A program made the position numbers and the translations under genes. This document shows, piece after piece, positions 54,022-61,443 of a DNA stretch of 64,000 nucleotides; position 1 is the stretch's first letter; each line of letters begins with the position of its first letter. The notes beneath the pieces are model-generated. The model was not told the DNA's origin, did not search any database, and was given only the letters and a program-made list of their open reading frames with translations. The stretch is from Natronococcus sp. AD-5. Lineage in GTDB: Archaea > Halobacteriota > Halobacteria > Halobacteriales > Natrialbaceae. The stretch is from NCBI RefSeq assembly GCF_030734285.1, contig NZ_CP132294.1, positions 2,108,001 through 2,172,000 on the forward strand, given 5' to 3'.

Positions 54022-54280
54022 GTGCTACACGTTAGTCGCCACACACTATGATGGTTGGGGGCAAGCATCGCGGTTCGGTCTGGCGTGGGAATCCCTTTCG
54101 GCTTTAACAGTAGATAGTAGCACGATTTCTTTATTCAGACTACCGCGTGAAACTCACGTTACGTGCAGGCGAACTCGATACCACCACGAATTACTCTTAT
54201 GTCTTTCTCAGTATGGCGTACGGAATATAGAACTATTATTATCACAAATAGTTTAAATTTGAAATGCGTTGATGGCAACT
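54022..54280. other. A/T-rich spacer before the lipoprotein gene
   Basis: The stretch 54115-54270 is markedly A/T-richer than both sides. TATA-like 'gtttaaattt' at 54251-54260 can drive the lipoprotein gene. No other gene is seen. Confidence 0.45.
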
Positions 54281-54700
54281 ATGTGGTCACGCCGACGTGT
54301 CCTCCAAGTAGGAAGCCTCTCTACCCTCATTGGCTTATCTGGCTGTACAGCACTACCATTTGTCGGGACAATAGGATTCAATCTTCGTAATTACATGGAA
54401 GAACCACACGACTCACGTGTCAAAATTCAACTCTACGGACAAACGGTGTTTGAACAGGCATATCAATTGTCGACTGCAAGCGGAGACGACCCATACGTAC
54501 AGACGGAGACTGCTGCTGTCACGAATGTCCCAACTGGTGTGACCTATACTGTCTCCCTGTTCCTTGATGGGACGGAAGTGCAAACCACCGAGGTGACTAT
54601 GGATTGTACTGACCGTGAAGAACAAATAGATGAAGAAATCGACATCAACATCGGGTTTGGGTCTGGTGATGCAGTAATGATAGCTGATACGCAGTGTTAA
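54281..54700 (+). CDS. Small Tat lipoprotein in an A/T-rich insert
   Basis: The 139-residue product begins 'MWSRRRVLQVGSL' (Tat) with lipobox 'GLSGC', so it is lipid-anchored outside. An ATG three codons earlier (54272) is possible. The mature part is a beta-rich domain ('SRVKIQLYGQTVFEQAY', 'GVTYTVSLFLDGTEVQTTEV'), ending '-IADTQC'. Its codon use favours A/T in third positions, unlike all neighbours in the hydrogenase island, which points to recent arrival. It is a single gene without a recognised family. Confidence 0.75.
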   Translation: MWSRRRVLQVGSLSTLIGLSGCTALPFVGTIGFNLRNYMEEPHDSRVKIQLYGQTVFEQAYQLSTASGDDPYVQTETAAVTNVPTGVTYTVSLFLDGTEVQTTEVTMDCTDREEQIDEEIDINIGFGSGDAVMIADTQC

Positions 54701-54809
54701 GTACGCATCTGCACGTAACGAATCAGCCGATTCAAATCCGCGGTCTATACTGAATAAAGAAACCGTATTACCAACTACTGTTAAGCTCCTTCGGGTTCGA
54801 ATAACGGGT

Positions 54810-55511
54810 ATGGACGCCTGGACGCGACTGCGAGCGGTCGCGAGCCGCGGAGGCCGGAGGCCAGCCGCCGACCGGCTCCGGACGGACGGTGGCGACCGAC
54901 CGGATCGAGAGGATCGTCCGGCGGAAGAGCAAGAACCCGACTCGGGAGCGGACGAGTCGGAGGAGGCGCCGCCCGACGTCGAGGAGTCGTCCGTCGACGT
55001 CGTCGAATCCGGCGAGGCCGAGCCGGCGGAGCCGCGCTGGGAACGGATCGATCCGGACGACATCCCGGAGTTCGAGATCCGCGCCGACGAACCGGTCGTC
55101 TCCGGATCGACGGGCGACTCCAGTGTAGCGGACGACGAGGCCGATCCGGCGGCGGGCCGACCGAACGCGGCGCGAAGCCCCGGGCAATCCCGCATCAAAC
55201 GGGAGGGAACCGAAGGGTACGTCGCCGCGCTCGAGATCTGTGCGCGGCTGCCCGACGACGTTCGGCTTCCCGAGGAAGCGGCGGAGGTCGTCCCGGCCGC
55301 CGTCGAGGCGGAACTCGAGGAGGACATTCGGGCGTTCGCGCTCGCGGAGTTCGGAACCGACGCGCCCTCGGTCGAGACGCTGTCGTTCGACGAGGTCGAC
55401 GGCGAGATCTGGATGCGCCTCCGACTCGGCATCACGCCGGAGGCGTTTACGGATCTCGATCCCGACGAGATCCGCACGCACGCCCTCCAGGAGCTCGAGG
55501 GATTCCTCTGA
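54810..55511 (+). CDS. Haloarchaeal protein with disordered N-terminus and C-terminal domain of unknown function
   Basis: The 233-residue protein has about 125 residues of charged, low-complexity sequence (Arg-rich first, then Asp/Glu-rich). A conserved-looking domain of about 100 residues follows, from 'GTEGYVAALEICARLPDDVR' to 'ALAEFGTDAPSVETLSF' and 'IWMRLRLGITPEAFTDLDP'. I have seen this C-terminal domain in other haloarchaea but know no function. There is no signal or membrane helix. Confidence 0.65.
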   Translation: MDAWTRLRAVASRGGRRPAADRLRTDGGDRPDREDRPAEEQEPDSGADESEEAPPDVEESSVDVVESGEAEPAEPRWERIDPDDIPEFEIRADEPVVSGSTGDSSVADDEADPAAGRPNAARSPGQSRIKREGTEGYVAALEICARLPDDVRLPEEAAEVVPAAVEAELEEDIRAFALAEFGTDAPSVETLSFDEVDGEIWMRLRLGITPEAFTDLDPDEIRTHALQELEGFL

Positions 55512-55637
55512 GCGACGCCGACCGGTTGACGGAACTGGTCGGATCGATCGACGCCGGCGCGGCCGGTCGACCGAGGTAGCGTCCGCCGGCAGTGATAGCT
55601 AATATCACGCAATGCCTCTCTACACCTGGGGAGTACC

Positions 55638-56111
55638 ATGACGCCACCCGAAGCAATGACGCCGACCGAGGAGAACGCAGACGTCGTTATCCGCGCCTCG
55701 TTCGAAACGTACACCGAAGGAGCGACGGAAGAGATCGACGAACTCGTGAGCGAGGAGTACGTGCTTCACGATCCCACGAGTCCCGAGGAGATCCGCGGTC
55801 GGGAGGAGTTCAGAGAACACGTCGAATCGATCCGGTCGGCCTTCCCGGACCTCTCCGCGACGATCGAACACATCGTCGCCAAGGACGACTCCGTCGCGGT
55901 ACGGTTCACGGTTCGCGGAACCTACGAGGGAGCGGAGTCGCTGCCCGGACTCGACGTCGAACCGACGGGGGAATCGTTCGAGATCGACGGCATGGAGTTC
56001 GACCGGCTCGAGGACGGGATGCTGGCCGAAACCTGGCTCTCGTTGGACACGTACGGGCTGATGGAACAGCTGGGAGTGCTCTCCGAGGCGGGCGCACCCG
56101 GCACGGAGTAG
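55638..56111 (+). CDS. SnoaL-like ester cyclase/nuclear transport factor 2 fold protein
   Basis: The 157-residue protein matches the SnoaL-type ester-cyclase pattern: 'ADVVIRASFETYTEGATEEI', 'SEEYVLHDPTSPEEIRG', 'FPDLSATIEHIVAKDDSVAV' and 'WLSLDTYGLMEQLGVL'. These are small alpha+beta barrels used for varied reactions or binding of small molecules. No pathway is suggested by the neighbours. An A/T-rich block before the start at 55590-55610 may hold the promoter. Confidence 0.8.
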   Translation: MTPPEAMTPTEENADVVIRASFETYTEGATEEIDELVSEEYVLHDPTSPEEIRGREEFREHVESIRSAFPDLSATIEHIVAKDDSVAVRFTVRGTYEGAESLPGLDVEPTGESFEIDGMEFDRLEDGMLAETWLSLDTYGLMEQLGVLSEAGAPGTE

Positions 56112-56158
56112 TCGCCTCGTGCACTTCCGATCCCATTTTTCGGACGCCGTGCCGCGAG

Positions 56159-56542
56159 TCAGTGGTGCGCGTGGTCGTGTTCGGACGGACACTCCTCCGC
56201 GGCGTGATCGGGATCATGGCACCAACAGTCCGGCCCACAGTCGGTGTGCGAAGCGGTAAATCCCTGCATCTCCGCGAACTCGTCGGCGAACCGTCGCTTG
56301 GCCTCCCGTTCGCCGCTCTCGGTGAAGACGTACCCGCGAGGCGTCTCCCGGATCCGCTCTCGCGCCTCGAGGTCCGCGAACGTTCGCTCGACGACGTCGG
56401 CCGGCGCGTCGAGGAACCCCCGGAGATCCCCCGTGGCGACGGCCTCCTCGATCCCCTCGCCGATCATCCAGTACATCGCCTCCAGCACCTCGTCGCGCCA
56501 GAACAGTTCGTCGACCTCGTCGGTGCCGGCGTCGCGGGCCAT
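56159..56542 (-). CDS. Small helical protein with Cys/His-rich C-terminal tail
   Basis: The 127-residue protein (an alternative Met nine codons upstream exists) is helical and winged-helix-like over residues 10-95 ('RDEVLEAMYWMIGEGIEEAV', 'ETPRGYVFTESGEREAKRRF'). It ends in a tail with Cys at 102, 106, 108 and 118 and His at 99, 109, 113, 122, 124, 126 and 127. Such tails bind nickel or zinc, as in HypB, SlyD and UreE. It is not HypA: the Met-His-Glu start and zinc-ribbon spacing are absent. It is divergent from the hydrogenase protease gene 74 bp away, so a role in nickel storage, delivery or sensing for the hydrogenase is plausible. Confidence 0.75.
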   Translation of the reverse strand: MARDAGTDEVDELFWRDEVLEAMYWMIGEGIEEAVATGDLRGFLDAPADVVERTFADLEARERIRETPRGYVFTESGEREAKRRFADEFAEMQGFTASHTDCGPDCWCHDPDHAAEECPSEHDHAHH

Positions 56543-56616
56543 GACTCGAGGTACCGCTCCCGGCGCCATAAACCTGTGCGGCGTGGTAGCACAAGGATTA
56601 TCGTCGCCATCGGCGA

Positions 56617-57135
56617 ATGGGTCGTGTGAGCGACCGAATCCTCGTCGCGTGCATGGGGAACCTGCTTCGCGGAGACGACGGCTTCGGCGTCGCGGTCGCG
56701 GAGGCGCTCGAGGAGCGCGACTTCCCGCCGTCGGTGACGGTCGTCGAGGTCGGCATCTCCGGCGTGAGCATGGCCCAGGAACTGCTCGACGAGTACGACG
56801 CGCTCGTCCTGGTCGACGCGATGGAACGCGGCGACGAGCCGGGCACGCTCTACGTCGAACGAGCGACGGTCCCGAGCCTGGAGGGGTACTCGAAACGCGA
56901 GATCGGCGGCTTCGCGGCCGACATGCACCAGACCGATCCGTCGAAGGTGTTGGTGCTCGGGGAAGCCCTCGGCGTCCGTCCGGAGCCGACGATTCTGGTC
57001 GGCTGCGAGCCGTACGAGACCGACGACCTCGAGGACCGACTGAGCGACCCGGTTCGGGAGGCGGTGCCGCGAGCCGTCGAACACATCGAACTCGTCCTCG
57101 ACGAACTCCGCTCGAACGGACGGGTCGACGGCTGA
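56617..57135 (+). CDS. Hydrogenase maturation endopeptidase (M52, HyaD/HybD-like)
   Basis: The 172-residue protease has the M52 fold: 'RILVACMGNLLRGDDGFGVA' with the nickel-ligand acid (Asp21 here, Glu in HybD), 'ALVLVDAMERGDEPGT' with Asp67, and 'ADMHQTDPSKVLVLG' with His104. These correspond to Glu16, Asp62 and His93 of HybD. The enzyme removes the C-terminal peptide of the large subunit after nickel insertion. It is 71 bp upstream of the small-subunit gene in the same direction. Its length is usual. Confidence 0.93.
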   Translation: MGRVSDRILVACMGNLLRGDDGFGVAVAEALEERDFPPSVTVVEVGISGVSMAQELLDEYDALVLVDAMERGDEPGTLYVERATVPSLEGYSKREIGGFAADMHQTDPSKVLVLGEALGVRPEPTILVGCEPYETDDLEDRLSDPVREAVPRAVEHIELVLDELRSNGRVDG

Positions 57136-57158
57136 GCTATTACTTCTATTTTTCGAAC

Positions 57159-57174
57159 CGGGCATTTATGCCCG
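57159..57174. promoter_or_regulatory. Palindrome over the TATA region of the hydrogenase operon
   Basis: CGGGCAT-TT-ATGCCCG is a perfect 7-bp inverted repeat whose centre, 'catttatg', sits where a TATA box for the small-subunit gene is expected (32-47 bases before its ATG). A protein bound here would compete with TBP/TFB. Confidence 0.45.
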
Positions 57175-57205
57175 CCGTCGCCCTTACTGCTACCAGTGAT
57201 TGGTA

Positions 57206-58420
57206 ATGGATAGCACACTCGACGAACCGACCCGGGCGGCGGAGAACGACGAGATCGGCCTCGAGTCGGACACCGACGAGGGTGCGCTGTGGCCCGAGGA
57301 TCCGGAGGGAACGGCGGAAGGGTTGCGGGCCGGCGAGAGCGAGACGGTAGCGGAAGAAGGGGACGTCCTGCACGCCTACTGGCTCGCCGGCGAGAGCTGC
57401 GACGGCTGTTCGGTGTCGGTGCTCTCGGCCACGGAGCCGGGGCTCGAGCACCTGCTGCGGGGCGACATTCCCAATCTGCCGCGGATCGAACTCCACCACC
57501 CCGTCCTGTCCGTCGAGTGGGGAGACGAGTACGTCGCCGAGTTCCAGGCGGCCGCGAACGGCGAGCGGGACCCGTACGTGGTGATCGTCGAAGGGAGCGT
57601 GCCGAACGAGCGCCTCATCGAGGGCGACGGCTACTGGATCTCCCTCGGCGAGCAGGACGGCGAACCCGTCAAGATGGTCGACTGGCTCGACCGGCTCGCC
57701 CCGGGCGCGGCCGCGGTGCTGGCCATCGGCACCTGCGCCACCTGGGGCGGCATTCCGGCGGCGAAGGGGAACGCCACCGACGCGATGGGGACGATGGACT
57801 ACCTCGGACGGGACTACCGGAGCGTCCTCGGGCTTCCCGTCGTCAACGTCCCTGGCTGTGCGCCGATCGGCGACAACTTCATCGAGACCGTCGCACACCT
57901 CCTGTTCTACGTCGAGGACGTCGGTCCGCTGCCCGAACTCGACGAACTCGGCCGACCGAAGTGGCTGTTCGGCGAGACCGTCCACAGGCGGTGTGAACGC
58001 GGCTCGTACTACGAGGAGGGCGACTTCGCCGAGGAGTACGGGAGCGAGAAGTGTCTCGTCAAGGTGCCCGGCTGCTGGGGCCCCGTCGTGAAGTGTAACA
58101 TGCCTTCGCGGCGCAACAGCGACGGGATCGGCGGTTGCATGAACATGGGCGGAAAGTGCATCGGCTGTACGATGCCCGGCTTCCCGGACAAGTTCACCCC
58201 GTACTTCACGCAACCGCCGGGCGCGGGCATCTCCTCGACGGCCTCGAAGTTCCTCGGCGGCGTCATGCGGCGGCTCCGCCAGCGCTCCATCGAGAAGGCC
58301 GATCGCGAGGTCCGCTGGGACGAGGCCCCCGGCATCGAAGAGCGCATGTACCGGTGGATGCAGCGCCGCGACGCACACTACGCGGAGGAGGAAAAGCCCG
58401 AACCGGAGTGGGGTGGCTGA
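57206..58420 (+). CDS. [NiFe]-hydrogenase small subunit, group 1h/5-like
   Basis: The 404-residue electron-transfer subunit has an acidic N-terminal extension of about 55 residues and no Tat signal. The proximal cluster ligands are 'AGESCDGCSV' (Cys65, Cys68), 'AIGTCATWGG' (Cys177) and 'PGCAPIGDN' (Cys218). The distal ligands are His260 and Cys263 ('TVHRRC'), Cys283 and Cys290 ('KCLVKVPGCWGP'); the medial are Cys297, 311, 318 and 321. The pattern 'LFGETVH', 'GCWGPVVKCN' and 'CTMPGFPDKF' matches the actinobacterial-type uptake group. That group normally has Asp instead of Cys68. It lacks a membrane helix at its C-terminus. It is 71 bp after the protease and 5 bp before the 94-residue protein gene. 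Confidence 0.95.
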   Translation: MDSTLDEPTRAAENDEIGLESDTDEGALWPEDPEGTAEGLRAGESETVAEEGDVLHAYWLAGESCDGCSVSVLSATEPGLEHLLRGDIPNLPRIELHHPVLSVEWGDEYVAEFQAAANGERDPYVVIVEGSVPNERLIEGDGYWISLGEQDGEPVKMVDWLDRLAPGAAAVLAIGTCATWGGIPAAKGNATDAMGTMDYLGRDYRSVLGLPVVNVPGCAPIGDNFIETVAHLLFYVEDVGPLPELDELGRPKWLFGETVHRRCERGSYYEEGDFAEEYGSEKCLVKVPGCWGPVVKCNMPSRRNSDGIGGCMNMGGKCIGCTMPGFPDKFTPYFTQPPGAGISSTASKFLGGVMRRLRQRSIEKADREVRWDEAPGIEERMYRWMQRRDAHYAEEEKPEPEWGG

Positions 58421-58425
58421 GTCGC

Positions 58426-58710
58426 ATGTGTTTCAGTAACCTTCCGATCGAGTTCGACGACGAGGGAAATCCGCACCTCGCGAGCGAGGCCGACGGCGTC
58501 GAGCGACCTGGGGCGGAAACCGAATCGGTCGCCTGTGATTGCGACGACGCGACGGCCGACGTCCCGCTCGAGGATGCGGACCCCGAGGCGATGTACGAGG
58601 CGATTCTGGCGGAGATGCCACGGGAAGCCCGCGAGCGGCTCACCAGCCGGGCCGGCCGGTCGCGTCGTCCGGCCTCGTCCGACCGAACGGAACGACCCAC
58701 GAACCCATGA
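58426..58710 (+). CDS. 94-residue protein between hydrogenase subunits, sharing the large-subunit N-terminus
   Basis: The start 'MCFSNLPIEFDDEGNPHL' nearly repeats the large subunit's own start 'MTFDNLPIEFDDEGNPIL', and the DNA is almost identical over about 35 bases. The rest is different: a middle with 'SVACDCDDATADVPLED' and a helix 'DPEAMYEAILAEMPREARER', ending in a basic tail. The gene overlaps the large-subunit ATG by 4 bases, so it is translated together with both subunits. Known roles for such in-operon proteins are scaffold or chaperone functions; none can be assigned here. The two Cys in 'CDC' may bind metal. No family is recognised. Confidence 0.8.
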   Translation: MCFSNLPIEFDDEGNPHLASEADGVERPGAETESVACDCDDATADVPLEDADPEAMYEAILAEMPREARERLTSRAGRSRRPASSDRTERPTNP

Positions 58711-60680
58711 CATTCGACAACCTTCCAATCGAGTTCGACGACGAGGGGAATCCGATCCTCACCGATGAAGCGCGGTTCGCCGTCCCCGGTAAACACGACG
58801 GCGTGGCGGCGAACGGCCTCGGCGACGGCGAAACCAATGGCGGCGAACGGGTGGCCGAAGAGCCGGCGGAACGCGACGGCCACCTCGGCGAGAGCGTCAA
58901 GGACGTGAACATCGATCCGGTGACGCGCGTCGCCGGGGCGCTCGCGTTCCACGCGAAGGCCGACCTCGAGAACCGCGAGGTGCTCGAGGCCCACTCGCAG
59001 GCGACGCTGTTCCGCGGCTACGAGATCATCCTCGAGGGGCGCGATCCGCGAGACGCCATCGACCTCTCGAGTCGCGCCTGCGGCGTCTGCGGGGCGGTGC
59101 ACTCGATCGTCTCGTCGATGGCCCTCGAGATGGCCTTCCCCGTCGAACCGCCGCCGATGGGCGTCTGGGCGCGAAACATGGGACAGGCCGCGGCGTTCCT
59201 CTACGACCACTCGCTGCACCTGTTCCTGCTGGCCGGCCCGGACTACTCGGAATCGCTGCTCTCCCAGAGCAACCCGGACGTGGTCGAGCAGGCGAAGCGG
59301 ACGAGCGCGCCCCACGCCGACGTCCACGGCTACGAGACGGTCGGCGAGATCATGACCGCGATGAACCCGCTCGAGGGCGAACTCTACCTGGAGGCGCTCG
59401 AGAACACCCGCGAGGCGCGGCAGGCGGCGTCGCTCATGCTCGGCAAGTACCCTCACCCGTCGACCATCGCGCCGGGCGGGCTGACGACGACGCTCACCCG
59501 GACGTCGTTCCAGCAGTTCTACACGCGGCTCAACCACTTCTTCGACTACGCGAAGAAGGTCGCGTTCGTCTGGGACGACCTGCTCGACTTCCTGCTCGAG
59601 AATCTGGAGGGATACGAGCACGTCGGCGAGCGACCGATCAACCTCGTCGGAACGGGCATCTGGGACGATCCCGCGGCGTACAACGCCCGCTACGAGGACG
59701 CCGACGAGTGGGGGCTGGCCCGACTGTCGACGCCCGGCGTCATCGTCGACGGCGAACTGGTGACGACGAACCTGACGGACGTGGACATGGGCATAGAGGA
59801 GTTCGTCGACCACTCCTACTACGAGGACTGGACCGACGACGATGAGCCGCGCTTCTCGGAGACGCCGTCAGGCGGTCCGATCAGCCCGTACCATCCCTGG
59901 AACAAGGAGACGCGCCCGAAGCCGGAGGGGAAGTCCTGGCGCGAGAAGTACACGTGGGGGACTTCGCCCCGATGGGACCGTCAGGTGATGGAGACCGGCC
60001 CCCACTCCCGGCACTGGCTGACCGCGATGGCCGAGGAGGTGGAGAACCCGTACATCGAGCCGACCGGCGACGGACTGAACCTCCACCTGCCCGAGACCGA
60101 ACAGCCCGAGATGACGCTGCGCTGGGACGTTCCCGACCGGTTGAACGCGGCCGAGCGGATGCGGGCGAAGGCCTACCACGTCGCCTACTGCTCGCTCGTC
60201 TGTTACACCGGGTTCGTCGAGGCGCTCGATCTCTTAAAACAGGGCGAGTCGGACATCCACGCGCCGTTCGAGGTTCCCTCCTCGGGCACCCGGCGGGGCG
60301 TCGGCTTCTGGGAGGCCGGTCGCGGCTACCTCACCCACCACGTCGTCATCGAGGACGGCGTCATCGACACCTACCAGATCCTGACGCCGAGTACCTGGAT
60401 GGCGTCGCCCACCGATCCCTTCGGTAACCCCGGCCCCTACGAAGAGGCGGCGCTGAACACGCCGCTGCTCGAGGACTTCACCGACGAGGAGGACTTCTCC
60501 GGGATGGACATCCTCCGGTCGATCCGGAGCTTCGACCCGTGTATGCCGTGTACGGTCCACCTGCACACGGACCGCCAGCGCGACGTCATCGCGGAGGACG
60601 TCACCTCCTGCGGCTGTTCGTTCACCGACGGCGACCAGCCCGCAGAGGAGGCGATCCGCGACATCATCAGCGGGGACTGA
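58707..60680 (+). CDS. [NiFe]-hydrogenase large subunit, group 1h/5-like
   Basis: The 657-residue subunit carries the active site. L1 is 'SRACGVCGAVHS' (Cys125, Cys128) and L2 is 'FDPCMPCTVH' (Cys612, Cys615, His618), all four nickel-iron ligands being present. The sequence between ('LFRGYEIILEGRDPRDA', 'PHADVHGYETVGEIM', 'YYEDW', 'GRGYLTHHVVIEDG', 'NPGPYEEAALNTPLLEDF') closely follows the actinobacterial-type high-affinity group. About 65 residues of acidic extension precede the conserved start 'NIDPVTRVAGAL'. After His618 a 39-residue extension with 'SCGC' remains for removal by the M52 protease. No signal peptide is present. H2 oxidation in the cytoplasm with electrons passed to the respiratory chain is inferred. 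Confidence 0.96.
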   Translation: MTFDNLPIEFDDEGNPILTDEARFAVPGKHDGVAANGLGDGETNGGERVAEEPAERDGHLGESVKDVNIDPVTRVAGALAFHAKADLENREVLEAHSQATLFRGYEIILEGRDPRDAIDLSSRACGVCGAVHSIVSSMALEMAFPVEPPPMGVWARNMGQAAAFLYDHSLHLFLLAGPDYSESLLSQSNPDVVEQAKRTSAPHADVHGYETVGEIMTAMNPLEGELYLEALENTREARQAASLMLGKYPHPSTIAPGGLTTTLTRTSFQQFYTRLNHFFDYAKKVAFVWDDLLDFLLENLEGYEHVGERPINLVGTGIWDDPAAYNARYEDADEWGLARLSTPGVIVDGELVTTNLTDVDMGIEEFVDHSYYEDWTDDDEPRFSETPSGGPISPYHPWNKETRPKPEGKSWREKYTWGTSPRWDRQVMETGPHSRHWLTAMAEEVENPYIEPTGDGLNLHLPETEQPEMTLRWDVPDRLNAAERMRAKAYHVAYCSLVCYTGFVEALDLLKQGESDIHAPFEVPSSGTRRGVGFWEAGRGYLTHHVVIEDGVIDTYQILTPSTWMASPTDPFGNPGPYEEAALNTPLLEDFTDEEDFSGMDILRSIRSFDPCMPCTVHLHTDRQRDVIAEDVTSCGCSFTDGDQPAEEAIRDIISGD

Positions 60681-60688
60681 TCCCGCCG

Positions 60689-61369
60689 ATGACGACCGAC
60701 GACGGGTGCGAGGACGACTCTCAGCCGCTGTTCGACGGCCGCGCGGGGACGCTCCGCGATGGAACGGAGTCGGGACCGCTGTTCGACGACGCTTATCAGC
60801 CCGGGGAGTCGGGGGCGGCGGCAGGTCTCGTCGGCGGACGGGACGACGACCCGGTGCTGGTCGCCGGCGTCGGCTACCCGCTGCTCGGCGACCTCGCGCT
60901 CGGAACGGTCGTCGCCTACCGCGTCCTCGAGTGGAACCTCCCCGGCGTAGCGGTCGCCGACTGTAGCCACACGCCCATCGCAGCCTACCAGACGATCGAC
61001 GAGGGCGCCTACGAGACCGTGATCCTGGTCGGAACCGAGAAGCGCGGCGGCGAACTGAACGACGGCGAGCCCTCGGCGAACCCCGGCACCGTCCGCGAGT
61101 ACGACCCCGCGGAGTTCGCGGTCTCCGACGACGACCTCGTCGCGCGGATCGGCGAGTGCGCGATGGGGTCGAACACCGTCGAGAACGTCGTCGTTATCGC
61201 GAACGCGTTCGACGCCCTCCCCGACGAGACGCGAATCATCACGGTCGAACCCGGATACGACTCGTGGGGGACGACCGTCGAGGAATTCACCGCTCCCGTC
61301 GAGGAGGCGCTCGAGGACGTCCTCGAACGGGTGCTCGAGTCCGTAGAGGGTGCCCTCGCCGAGGCGTAG
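60689..61369 (+). CDS. Degenerate M52-protease-like protein
   Basis: The 226-residue protein has an acidic head of about 50 residues, then the M52 core: 'VLVAGVGYPLLGDLALGTVV' lines up with the protease start, and 'ETVILVGTEKRGGE' with the Leu-Val-Asp-Ala strand. The metal ligands are not conserved: Ala replaces the first acid and Gly-Thr the second. A catalytic role is therefore unlikely. It follows the large subunit by only 8 bp and must belong to the operon. It might bind the uncleaved large-subunit tail or act as a chaperone. The homology is by eye, but strand order and length of the core agree. Confidence 0.7.
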   Translation: MTTDDGCEDDSQPLFDGRAGTLRDGTESGPLFDDAYQPGESGAAAGLVGGRDDDPVLVAGVGYPLLGDLALGTVVAYRVLEWNLPGVAVADCSHTPIAAYQTIDEGAYETVILVGTEKRGGELNDGEPSANPGTVREYDPAEFAVSDDDLVARIGECAMGSNTVENVVVIANAFDALPDETRIITVEPGYDSWGTTVEEFTAPVEEALEDVLERVLESVEGALAEA

Positions 61370-61443
61370 GCCGTTCCCCAAGGGTCAGAAATTCGATTCC
61401 GATACCGAAGATCGGAGTTGTCACGAGCGCACCGAACGGCGGA

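Noticed and set aside
56159-56542. Cys/His-tailed protein as HypA
   Set aside because: It lacks the Met-His-Glu start and the zinc-ribbon Cys spacing of HypA; its N-terminal part is winged-helix-like.
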